This document shows, piece by piece, positions 1-4,736 of a stretch of DNA of 6,594 nucleotides. The first letter of the stretch is position 1; each line of letters starts with the position of its first letter. The translations under genes were made by a program, and so were the position numbers. Location of the stretch: NCBI GenBank assembly GCA_903928395.1, contig CAIYQS010000042.1:1-6594 (forward strand), read 5' to 3'. The stretch is from an uncultured Actinomycetes bacterium. GTDB taxonomy: Bacteria > Actinomycetota > Actinomycetes > Nanopelagicales > Nanopelagicaceae. The notes beneath the pieces were generated by a model. The model made no database searches, was not told the DNA's origin, and worked only from the letters and a program-made list of their open reading frames with translations.

Positions 1-18
1 ATCGTGGGGCCTTCTTCG

Positions 19-483
19 TTACCAGTATTCGTGCATTAATTCCGAAACCCAATACGGCTCCTTCACTTCTCCACGCGGCCCGAACTCTTTCATATACGGC
101 TTGATATCTAATATCGGAGTTCCGTCAATTGCATCCAACCCACTCACTTCAATGAAATCCGCGCCAACTTTCAATAACTTACACGTGGTAAGCCCAATTC
201 GATTCACCCTAAATTTTGCTCTCTGAGCCAACACGCCTACTTTGGGCCAATTTTTATTTCCCCGCGGGTGCCTAGATCCCGTTAAAGCATCCTCTGGATC
301 AATCTGATCAAATAAGTAAATTACTTCGACATGCGAAAAAGTTTCAAGTCCAAGAAGGGCATCTGGCTCTAGCACCGAAGCATCAATGTGAATGGTTGAA
401 GTGACTTCACCCCAATTATCATCCTCAATTAGAACTCGAGGCGAGGTCACAAACCCAATCGGTCGAACGACATATTCATTCAT
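19..483 (-). CDS. TsaA/TrmO-like domain protein (putative SAM-dependent tRNA methyltransferase)
   Basis: This 154-residue protein has the TsaA/YaeB (TrmO) beta-barrel domain over its full length. Visible landmarks are the N-terminal strand with PIGFV (8-12), GLETFSHVEVIYLF (45-58), VGVLAQRAKFRVNRIG (82-97) and LDAIDGTPILDIKPY (116-130). The last is the family's strongest signature. E. coli TrmO N6-methylates t6A37 in tRNA using S-adenosylmethionine; that activity is known for the family and only inferred here. The protein lacks the C-terminal extension of the longer E. coli enzyme. It also has RAKFRVN where canonical members have an RSPxRPN-type motif, so it belongs to a short, divergent subgroup and its substrate is uncertain. 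The start is ATG at 481-483 without a strong Shine-Dalgarno; the stop is TAA. It is divergent from the neighbouring tRNA gene, with a 63-bp spacer between them. Confidence 0.88.
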   Translation of the reverse strand: MNEYVVRPIGFVTSPRVLIEDDNWGEVTSTIHIDASVLEPDALLGLETFSHVEVIYLFDQIDPEDALTGSRHPRGNKNWPKVGVLAQRAKFRVNRIGLTTCKLLKVGADFIEVSGLDAIDGTPILDIKPYMKEFGPRGEVKEPYWVSELMHEYW

Positions 484-546
484 GGTGAGAAATTACACCT
501 CGATAACTCTTCCTGTAATAACAAAAGGAAGATAATTTATGAACAA

Positions 547-621
547 CGGGTTGTGGCGCAGGGGTAGCGCGCTGCGTTCGGGACGCAGAGGCCGCGGGTT
601 CAATTCCCGCCAACCCGACCA
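547..621 (+). tRNA. tRNA-Pro (anticodon CGG), CCA encoded
   Basis: The cloverleaf folds fully by hand. The acceptor stem CGGGTTG (547-553) pairs perfectly with CAACCCG (611-617), followed by A discriminator 618 and a genomically encoded CCA (619-621). The D stem GCGC (556-559) pairs with GCGC (567-570). The anticodon stem CTGCG (572-576) pairs with CGCAG (584-588). The seven-base anticodon loop TTCGGGA (577-583) puts CGG at 579-581, which reads the proline codon CCG. The variable loop is five bases, and the T stem GCGGG (594-598) pairs with CCCGC (606-610) around the loop TTCAATT. The C1-G72 pair and G37 are typical of bacterial proline tRNAs. A GATAAT hexamer at 531-536 could be its -10 box, but I see no good -35. 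The 3' end is only 10 bp from the stop of the convergent DinB gene, and no U-tract terminator is evident. Confidence 0.97.
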
Positions 622-631
622 CTGAAATGGG

Positions 632-1096
632 CTACCGATTTTTAATAGTTTCGCGAATTTGTAGTGCGTGCCCTGTCGGATGGTCGGTGAAACGGACAAT
701 CATCATCTCCATCGAAATTTCACCTAATTCCGAATGCAAACAAACTCGTGATAGATCTGAATCTTGAGCTGACCTCACAATCCTCAAGACTTCAGCTCGA
801 ACCGCACGAAACAGTGCCACGCTAGATTCAATTGGAGTCGTTGAATATGCCAATACTTCGCTATCGACGAGTGCTGCTTCCGAGAAACTCCTGATTGGGG
901 TACCCGGTTCGGAAACCACCTGAATTATTCGCGTCAAACAGTATGCATCTGCATGCGCTTGATGATGAATAATCTGGCGTGGAGTCCACTCGCCAACTGG
1001 AGCAACATCAAGATCCGCTGGATTTAGCTCCGCAACGACCGTGAGAAACAACTGGGTGGCTTGTTCGTAATTCGCTGCTAATTCTTCAATTCTCAT
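632..1096 (-). CDS. DinB-superfamily protein
   Basis: This 154-residue, predicted all-helical protein belongs to the DinB/YfiT-like four-helix-bundle superfamily. The signature is a Trp followed by a helix rich in His (W37-TPRQIIHHQAHADAY, residues 37-52) and a C-terminal helix with an HxxxH pair (H139 and H143 in FTDHPTGHALQI). Together these give the usual three-histidine divalent-metal site. Characterised relatives include bacillithiol- and mycothiol-dependent thiol transferases and maleylpyruvate isomerases, but most members have no assigned reaction, and no substrate can be named here. The start is ATG at 1094-1096. It follows the DUF4260 gene by 9 bp, so the two are very likely co-transcribed. 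Its 3' end converges on the tRNA-Pro gene. Confidence 0.85.
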   Translation of the reverse strand: MRIEELAANYEQATQLFLTVVAELNPADLDVAPVGEWTPRQIIHHQAHADAYCLTRIIQVVSEPGTPIRSFSEAALVDSEVLAYSTTPIESSVALFRAVRAEVLRIVRSAQDSDLSRVCLHSELGEISMEMMIVRFTDHPTGHALQIRETIKNR

Positions 1097-1105
1097 AATT
1101 CAAGT

Positions 1106-1474
1106 TTACTTAGTTAGATCCCCAAGGTGGGTGTGCTTAAAACTGGAATCATATTTAAGTCCATATCCGAAGAAGCGATCCATCCCGACGTGGCCAAGCC
1201 AAATCAACCCTATGGAAAGCGTCAACGGACGATGCTGATGCCATCCCAAAAATACAACGGCAGACGGTGCCAAATAGGAATGACCTACGTTGTAGAAAAA
1301 GGCACCAATTCTCGTATCCTTCAAATAACCCAGCATGAAAATATCTGGAACAAAGAGTAAAACCAGGTAAATCCACCACTTCTGATGCTGTCCCACGAAT
1401 AAAAAGATTGTAGCTATAAATAAAACCAAGCCATCAAGACGCAACCAAATTCTTGGTTTTCCGCTAATCGACAT
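1106..1474 (-). CDS. DUF4260 family membrane protein
   Basis: A 122-residue integral membrane protein with about four hydrophobic segments (roughly residues 15-28, 33-51, 57-78 and 86-104). It carries the conserved DUF4260 landmarks: an N-terminal RLDGL (12-16), WW followed by PDIFMLGYL (33-34 and 43-51), YNVGHSY (61-67) and HVGMDRFFGYGLKY (95-108), then a C-terminal THLG. The His and Asp/Arg residues within membrane helices are characteristic, but no function is established for the family. The ATG at 1472-1474 is preceded by the best Shine-Dalgarno in the window, AAGGAG on the minus strand (forward complement CTCCTT, 1480-1485), about five bases away. It is probably the first gene of a two-gene unit with the DinB gene. 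The 66-bp gap to the cysteine synthase upstream shows no clear terminator. Confidence 0.9.
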   Translation of the reverse strand: MSISGKPRIWLRLDGLVLFIATIFLFVGQHQKWWIYLVLLFVPDIFMLGYLKDTRIGAFFYNVGHSYLAPSAVVFLGWHQHRPLTLSIGLIWLGHVGMDRFFGYGLKYDSSFKHTHLGDLTK

Positions 1475-1540
1475 TGCCTCTCCTTGCTAACGGTGTAAGG
1501 CTACCCGCGCAAACTTAGATAAAACTTGGGCTCCAGCTAT

Positions 1541-2425
1541 TCAAATGGTAAGCCAATAATCCGCAATATATTTCTCGCCCTCGTCGCAGAAAATAGTCAC
1601 AACGGTTTCGACACCTAATTCAGCTTTTAACCGCTTGGCAGCCAACATGTGCGCACCAGAAGACGGCCCCACAAAGATCCCATGGGTGCGGGCTAGGCGC
1701 CTGGTTTCCTCAATAGCATCGTCGGAGTGGATGTGAACAAAACCATCTATATCTTTGGCATGACGCTCAATAATGCCCGGAACAAATCCATCAGAAATAC
1801 CTTCAATCAAGTGCTTTGCGACTTCACTACAGGCGAGAGTGCAGGATTCTGAAGGTTCAAGCGCGTAACTTTTGGCCGCCGGATTTACTTCTTTGAACGC
1901 CTTACCGACCCCTACCAACGTTCCGCCCGTTCCAACGCCGGACACGAGCAAATCCGGTTTCGTAGGTAACTGACCTAGTATCTCCTTGCCAAGCCAACCG
2001 TAGTTTTCAATCACATTCCATTCATTATCGAATTGGTGCGGAGCGTAATAGCCGGGTTGGTCTCCGAGCCGACGCACTTCATCAAGCGCCTTATTGACAT
2101 GAAAATCACCAAGTGTTCTAACTTCTGCTCCGAAGGCGCGAGAAATCGCGGTTCGTTCCTGACTCAAACCCTCCGGCGTGACGACTAACATCTTGTAACC
2201 CTTCACCGCCGCTACCATCGACATCGCATTTCCCGTATTGCCGCTGCTCGCCTCAACGATTGTGTCACCGGGTTTAAGTAGTCCCTCTTGCTCCGCTCGT
2301 TCAATCATGTATTTTGCAATGCGTGCCTTTACTGAACCAGATGGATTGAGGTACTCCATTTTTACGTAAATACCCTCAATGTTGATCAGAGGAGTATTGC
2401 CGATTGCGTCGAGAATTGTTTTCAC
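1541..2425 (-). CDS. Cysteine synthase family PLP-dependent enzyme (CysK/CysM-like)
   Basis: A 294-residue fold-type II PLP enzyme. Family members make cysteine from O-acetylserine (or O-phosphoserine) and sulfide, or act as cystathionine beta-synthases. Visible motifs are IGNTPL (8-13), the Schiff-base lysine K33 in NPSGSVKAR, the substrate loop SSGNTG (60-65), HQFDN (130-134), the phosphate-binding GVGTGGT (163-169), EGISDGFVP (208-216) and PSSGAH (254-259), ending in DEGEKY (281-286). It departs from canonical CysK in several places: SVKAR instead of SVKDR, SSGNTG instead of TSGNTG, no TGPE-like motif after the QF segment, and GPSSG in the C-terminal loop. It could be a CysM-like or specialised paralogue. 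The start is GTG at 2423-2425, with no good Shine-Dalgarno; it places the IGNTPL motif where the family has it, and an in-frame stop lies 27 bp upstream. No serine acetyltransferase gene is adjacent. Confidence 0.93.
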   Translation of the reverse strand: MKTILDAIGNTPLINIEGIYVKMEYLNPSGSVKARIAKYMIERAEQEGLLKPGDTIVEASSGNTGNAMSMVAAVKGYKMLVVTPEGLSQERTAISRAFGAEVRTLGDFHVNKALDEVRRLGDQPGYYAPHQFDNEWNVIENYGWLGKEILGQLPTKPDLLVSGVGTGGTLVGVGKAFKEVNPAAKSYALEPSESCTLACSEVAKHLIEGISDGFVPGIIERHAKDIDGFVHIHSDDAIEETRRLARTHGIFVGPSSGAHMLAAKRLKAELGVETVVTIFCDEGEKYIADYWLTI

Positions 2426-2507
2426 AAAGGTCAGATTAGCCGCAATCGATTACGATGAGAATGACCTACAACTAATATCTCCAATAATTCAGGTAATTTA
2501 CGAAAAT

Positions 2508-2861
2508 TTAACGTTCCGCCAACTGCTCAAATTTGGCTTTGAGCACTTTTTTTAATAGTGATCTCGGGAAAGGTTTATCGATGGAAAAATGAATCGAGCC
2601 CTTTGTTTGTTCATAATTTGCTAGTTCGGCTATGAGTTTCGAAGTGACCGATCCGCTATAGGGAAAAATACTGTTGTGCTTCTTATATCCGTTGAATCCG
2701 ATGATCGGCACACCATCAATAACAAATGTTGGGATTCCGTACTTGATAACTTGATTGGCCGCTGGGAGTTCCTGAGCGATTTGATCTCGAAGAGTTTCCA
2801 AAATTTTGCGCTGTGGTGTCTCAAATCCCTTGAGGTGGGCATTGACCAATGCTTTTGTCAT
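2508..2861 (-). CDS. DUF1801 (YdhG-like) domain protein
   Basis: This 117-residue soluble protein covers a complete DUF1801/YdhG-type domain. Landmarks are an N-terminal helix (QRKILETLRDQI, 17-28), the YGIPTF motif (41-46), GYKKHNSIFPYSG (58-70) and the C-terminal pattern KGSIHFSIDKPFP followed by a basic helix. The fold is related to frataxin/YdhG-like domains. Such proteins are common as stand-alone genes, with no established biochemical role. The ATG at 2859-2861 lacks a convincing Shine-Dalgarno. The gene lies 33 bp downstream of the oxidoreductase remnant and 82 bp upstream of the cysteine synthase start, on the same strand as both, so read-through from upstream is possible. No clear promoter is visible. 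Confidence 0.85.
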   Translation of the reverse strand: MTKALVNAHLKGFETPQRKILETLRDQIAQELPAANQVIKYGIPTFVIDGVPIIGFNGYKKHNSIFPYSGSVTSKLIAELANYEQTKGSIHFSIDKPFPRSLLKKVLKAKFEQLAER

Positions 2862-2894
2862 GACGCAATTCTAAGCACCCGACCGAAAAGGAAG

Positions 2895-3045
2895 TCAAGC
2901 CTTTTGCGACAAAGCAGCTAATTCCCGCAGCTGCTGTTCAAAGGCTTCGCCATAAGTTGGAAATGCGTGGACCCCATCACAAAGAATCGATAACGGAACC
3001 CGCTCCCAAGATTACAACGTCAAAATGCTTCAAAGTTTTAGCCAT
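2895..3045 (-). pseudogene. Remnant of FAD/NAD(P)-dependent disulfide-reductase-family oxidoreductase (internal deletion, frame lost)
   Basis: Two ends of one gene appear joined here. From ATG at 3043-3045 the minus strand reads MAKTLKHFDVVILGAGS, the start of a Rossmann FAD-binding motif (DVVILGAGxG) seen at the N-terminus of lipoamide-dehydrogenase/mercuric-reductase-like flavoproteins. That frame ends five codons later at TGA. In another frame, starting around 2999, it reads VPLSILCDGVHAFPTYGEAF and then EQQLRELAALSQKA to a TGA at 2895-2897. HAFPTYGEA matches the HPT..E-type C-terminal dimer/active-site segment of the same family. A full gene is about 1.4 kb, so more than 1.2 kb is missing, and the 151-bp remnant does not keep frame. 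The junction lies near 2994-3000. The start codon is 3 bp after the zinc-ribbon gene stop. Family assignment rests on short segments. An assembly collapse is the main alternative to a real deletion. Confidence 0.7.
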
Positions 3046-3048
3046 TGC

Positions 3049-3210
3049 TTACTCAAAACTTATTTGTGATTTATCAAATTCGATCTCCGCTGCTTGCGCG
3101 ATTGGTGTCTCAATTTCAATTTCCATCTCATCGTCATAGTCACCACATTTTTTACACTTCACCTGGCCATCGACGGGATCGATTTGAAAGTCGTGTTCGC
3201 ACTGCTCCAT
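3049..3210 (-). CDS. Small acidic zinc-ribbon-like protein (53 aa)
   Basis: A short open frame of 53 residues. It begins MEQCEHDFQIDPVDGQVKC and continues KKCGDYDDEMEIEIE. C4 and H6 form one half-site and C19-x-x-C22 the other, a spacing typical of a minimal zinc ribbon in which a strand-turn segment separates the two ligand pairs. The rest is strongly acidic (DYDDEMEIEIE, then IEFDKSQISFE), with no membrane segment. The ATG at 3208-3210 has a good Shine-Dalgarno, GAAGGG (3217-3222 on the minus strand), six bases upstream. The TAA stop at 3049-3051 is followed 3 bp later by the ATG of the oxidoreductase remnant, implying translational coupling when that gene was intact. It lies 39 bp downstream of the SRPBCC gene. 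I do not recognise a named family; a role as a metal-binding accessory or adaptor protein is inference. Confidence 0.65.
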   Translation of the reverse strand: MEQCEHDFQIDPVDGQVKCKKCGDYDDEMEIEIETPIAQAAEIEFDKSQISFE

Positions 3211-3249
3211 AGCTAGCCCTTCGAGGATCTTAAAGTTAATTTTCTATCT

Positions 3250-3714
3250 CTAGCTTTGTTCCGCAATTTCCTTCAATCTATCCAGCGTTTTTGCCAAAGC
3301 CTCCGGTGCCCATTTAAATTCCCTACTGGCGTACCAGTGAAAGAACAATGGAACTCGGCCATCGTAAGATGCAGTTACCTCTGTTGAATACTTTCCATCT
3401 GCTTTGAGTTGATAGCGCCAGCGGCTCGGCGAAAAGTTGTTCCACGCGATCAACTCATCTTTCTTGTACTCAACAACCTTGTTAAGAGTTCTATACGGGA
3501 ATCCGAAACGCTTCATTCCAACGCCAAACTTTGAACCCAGAACTAGCACGAGTGGTCCCTTAATCTTCCCTTTGACCATGCCAGAACCATCTATCTCCGC
3601 ATGCATATAAGGATTGTCTATGACAGCAAAAATTTGCTGAGTCGATGCTTGGATCACGATTCTGGCCGACTTAACTCTGTCGATTCCCAAATCAATTATT
3701 TGTGCTTTCATCAT
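3250..3714 (-). CDS. SRPBCC family protein (polyketide cyclase/dehydrase-like, START-type fold)
   Basis: A 154-residue protein with the SRPBCC helix-grip fold. It opens with the family strand SARIVIQAS followed by the helix QQIFAVIDNPYMHAEIDGSG (residues 16-45), which matches the usual pattern of a ligand-cavity protein, 'x-I-x-A-s-x-e-x-v-f-x-v-l-x-d-P-x-x-h-p-x-x-D-G-S-G'. Later strands are rich in Trp and aromatic residues (IAWNNFSPSRWRYQL), and it ends in a long amphipathic helix (WAPEALAKTLDRLKEIAEQ). Such proteins bind hydrophobic ligands; the ligand here is unknown. The frame could open at a TTG (3733-3735). I prefer ATG at 3712-3714 (or the adjacent ATG at 3709-3711) because a GGACGG purine stretch sits just upstream and the domain starts soon after. 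It heads a likely unit with the zinc-ribbon gene. Confidence 0.85.
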   Translation of the reverse strand: MMKAQIIDLGIDRVKSARIVIQASTQQIFAVIDNPYMHAEIDGSGMVKGKIKGPLVLVLGSKFGVGMKRFGFPYRTLNKVVEYKKDELIAWNNFSPSRWRYQLKADGKYSTEVTASYDGRVPLFFHWYASREFKWAPEALAKTLDRLKEIAEQS

Positions 3715-3731
3715 TTTCCGTCCATTTTCCA

Positions 3732-3748
3732 CCAACTATAGAGGTTGG
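3732..3748. repeat. Short inverted repeat CCAAC-N7-GTTGG at SRPBCC 5' end
   Basis: Perfect 5-bp arms CCAAC (3732-3736) and GTTGG (3744-3748) flank TATAGAG. On the minus strand this overlaps a TATAGT hexamer (3735-3740). A perfect TTGACA lies further upstream (3755-3760), but the spacing of 14 bp is too short for a normal sigma-70 promoter. It could be an operator at the SRPBCC promoter or chance. Confidence 0.25.
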
Positions 3749-3785
3749 AAAACATGTCAACGTGTTTAGTGTGAGTTTGGCAGTA

Positions 3786-3812
3786 AATTGAAAGTCAATT
3801 GCAAGTAATTGA
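3786..3812. repeat. Three AATTG elements phased by one helical turn (AATTGmAAGT repeats)
   Basis: AATTG occurs at 3786-3790, 3797-3801 and 3807-3811, so the starts are 11 and 10 bp apart. The first two copies extend to AATTG(A/C)AAGT. The same bases also form two interleaved inverted repeats, AATTG-AAAGT-CAATT (3786-3800) and TCAATT-GCAAGT-AATTGA (3795-3812). The block sits in the 118-bp spacer upstream of the preferred SRPBCC start, so a regulator-binding or bent-DNA element is plausible but unproven. Confidence 0.35.
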
Positions 3813-3815
3813 TAT

Positions 3816-3841
3816 TTTCTCTAACTACGTAATTAGAGAAA
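3816..3841 (-). terminator. Perfect 9-bp hairpin across the DoxX gene stop (possible 3'-end structure)
   Basis: TTTCTCTAA (3816-3824) is perfectly complementary to TTAGAGAAA (3833-3841) around the 8-base loop CTACGTAA. The second arm contains the stop codon of the DoxX gene. On the minus strand the hairpin is not followed by a T-run (it continues ATATCAATTA), and the stem is AT-rich. It is therefore a weak candidate for an intrinsic terminator and may instead be a 3'-end stabilising structure. Confidence 0.35.
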
Positions 3842-4183
3842 GAGTGAGACAAAGACCAATAGTGCTGGAATGAGAGGAAAAATAGATGATTCTTTTCGGC
3901 GACGGTGGGTAATAAAGGCACCAATCATTAACAAAATGAGTCCGATAGCAGCCGGAATGCGAAGCCACTTTGCGACACCGAATGCAGGGGGTAGAATCAA
4001 TCCTGCTGCACCTGCAACTTCGGCTAATCCAATCAACTTTATCTGAGGTGCACTGAAATCATTCGCCCAAGCGGCTTGCGGATTTGCTAATAACTTTGCA
4101 CGAGTGCTGACAAGTTTCATGCCGCCAATTCCGAAGTACATTGCAGCAGCAATGCCGGCGACGATCCAATACCCAACGCTCAT
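3833..4183 (-). CDS. DoxX-family (DoxX-like) membrane protein
   Basis: A 116-residue protein with four predicted membrane helices (about residues 5-25, 48-66, 74-92 and 99-116), the layout of DoxX/DoxX_2 family proteins. Landmarks are the first helix with GIGGMKL (18-24), an amphipathic loop with NPQAAWANDF (34-43), the second helix LIGLAEVAGAAGLILP (50-65, the family's L-x-G-x-x-E-x-x-G-A-x-G-L-x-L-P pattern), and a third helix ending in the basic cytoplasmic patch HRRRK (93-97). The family is named after the small subunit of a thiosulfate:quinone oxidoreductase, and other members affect oxidative-stress or thiol homeostasis. Stand-alone short members like this have no defined reaction. The ATG at 4181-4183 is preceded by a GGGGAAAATAA Shine-Dalgarno region. 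The 99-bp gap to the next gene upstream suggests its own promoter. Confidence 0.87.
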   Translation of the reverse strand: MSVGYWIVAGIAAAMYFGIGGMKLVSTRAKLLANPQAAWANDFSAPQIKLIGLAEVAGAAGLILPPAFGVAKWLRIPAAIGLILLMIGAFITHRRRKESSIFPLIPALLVFVSLFL

Positions 4184-4282
4184 TTATTTTCCCCATTTCT
4201 CATTAAATTTTGACGAGTTTTTTCCGCCTAACTTTGCGAAATTTTAACTTGAGCCATCAAATCTTGCTCGCCAGAATATTTG

Positions 4283-4648
4283 CTAGGCCTCGGGGATTTC
4301 TTCGAGGTTCATAAAAATCCGCTTCCCCATCGCTCGAGCTTTTTCCATTTCCAAATCAGCTCCACGAGATGCACCCGGAATTCGAAGAACGGCGTCGCAT
4401 TTTTCAAGCAGTCGATGAGCAACCGGATACTGATATTCGTTGAAGTGAGGTGAGGAGTGACTGTCTCCGCCGGCTTGACGAATTATGGGCCAAGCAAACC
4501 ACTCTCCGACGACGGCAAGGTGTCCCTTCTTGTAAATAGGAAAAGCGTAATCTTCCATCCGTTGCAAATTAGCCGCAATTGCGGATTCTTCCCCATTAGT
4601 TCCAGACAGGTATGGACCGGAGATCAAAATTAGAAGTGGGGTTCCCAT
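4283..4648 (-). CDS. DUF4406 / nucleoside 2-deoxyribosyltransferase-fold protein
   Basis: A 121-residue Rossmann-like protein. It opens with PLLILISGPYLSG (4-16), the nucleoside-binding turn of the nucleoside 2-deoxyribosyltransferase superfamily. It then has a helix containing N27 and R30, and a middle segment with H43 and W50. The C-terminal motif CDAVLRIPGASRGADLEME (84-102) is followed by ARAMGKRIF. In true deoxyribosyltransferases the acid after the second motif is the nucleophile, and E100 occupies that place here. Family members include nucleoside hydrolases and deoxyribosyltransferases, but many DUF4406-like proteins are uncharacterised, so the activity is inferred. An upstream TTG at 4675 is in frame. 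I prefer ATG at 4646-4648 because the fold begins immediately after it and an AAAGGA lies about 11 bases upstream, though that spacing is long. Confidence 0.8.
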   Translation of the reverse strand: MGTPLLILISGPYLSGTNGEESAIAANLQRMEDYAFPIYKKGHLAVVGEWFAWPIIRQAGGDSHSSPHFNEYQYPVAHRLLEKCDAVLRIPGASRGADLEMEKARAMGKRIFMNLEEIPEA

Positions 4649-4736
4649 TAAAAATGAATTCCTTTTTGCACACAATTCCAGGATTCATCGACGGTTGCGT
4701 GAACATAATCAACAACACCCATTTGGATAATTCTAT

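Noticed and set aside
493..699. 68-codon minus-strand frame with WRELNPRPLRPERSALPLRH
   Set aside because: This is the antisense translation of the tRNA-Pro gene, a well-known kind of spurious protein. It has no independent support.
1127..1379. Plus- and minus-strand frames inside the DUF4260 gene
   Set aside because: They are fully contained in a well-supported gene in another frame and match no family pattern.
2676..2921. 81-codon plus-strand frame opposite the DUF1801 gene
   Set aside because: Antisense shadow; the DUF1801 motifs on the other strand explain the open frame.
2957..3139. 60-codon plus-strand frame over the zinc-ribbon and remnant region
   Set aside because: It is a shadow of the minus-strand frames. 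The composition (long Ser/Ile run at the end) is the antisense of the acidic zinc-ribbon tail, with no family resemblance.
3735..3760. TTGACA (3755-3760, minus strand) with TATAGT (3735-3740) as a sigma-70 promoter for the SRPBCC gene
   Set aside because: Both hexamers are good, but the spacer is only 14 bp, well short of the usual 16-18 bp. I kept it only as a remark under the inverted repeat.
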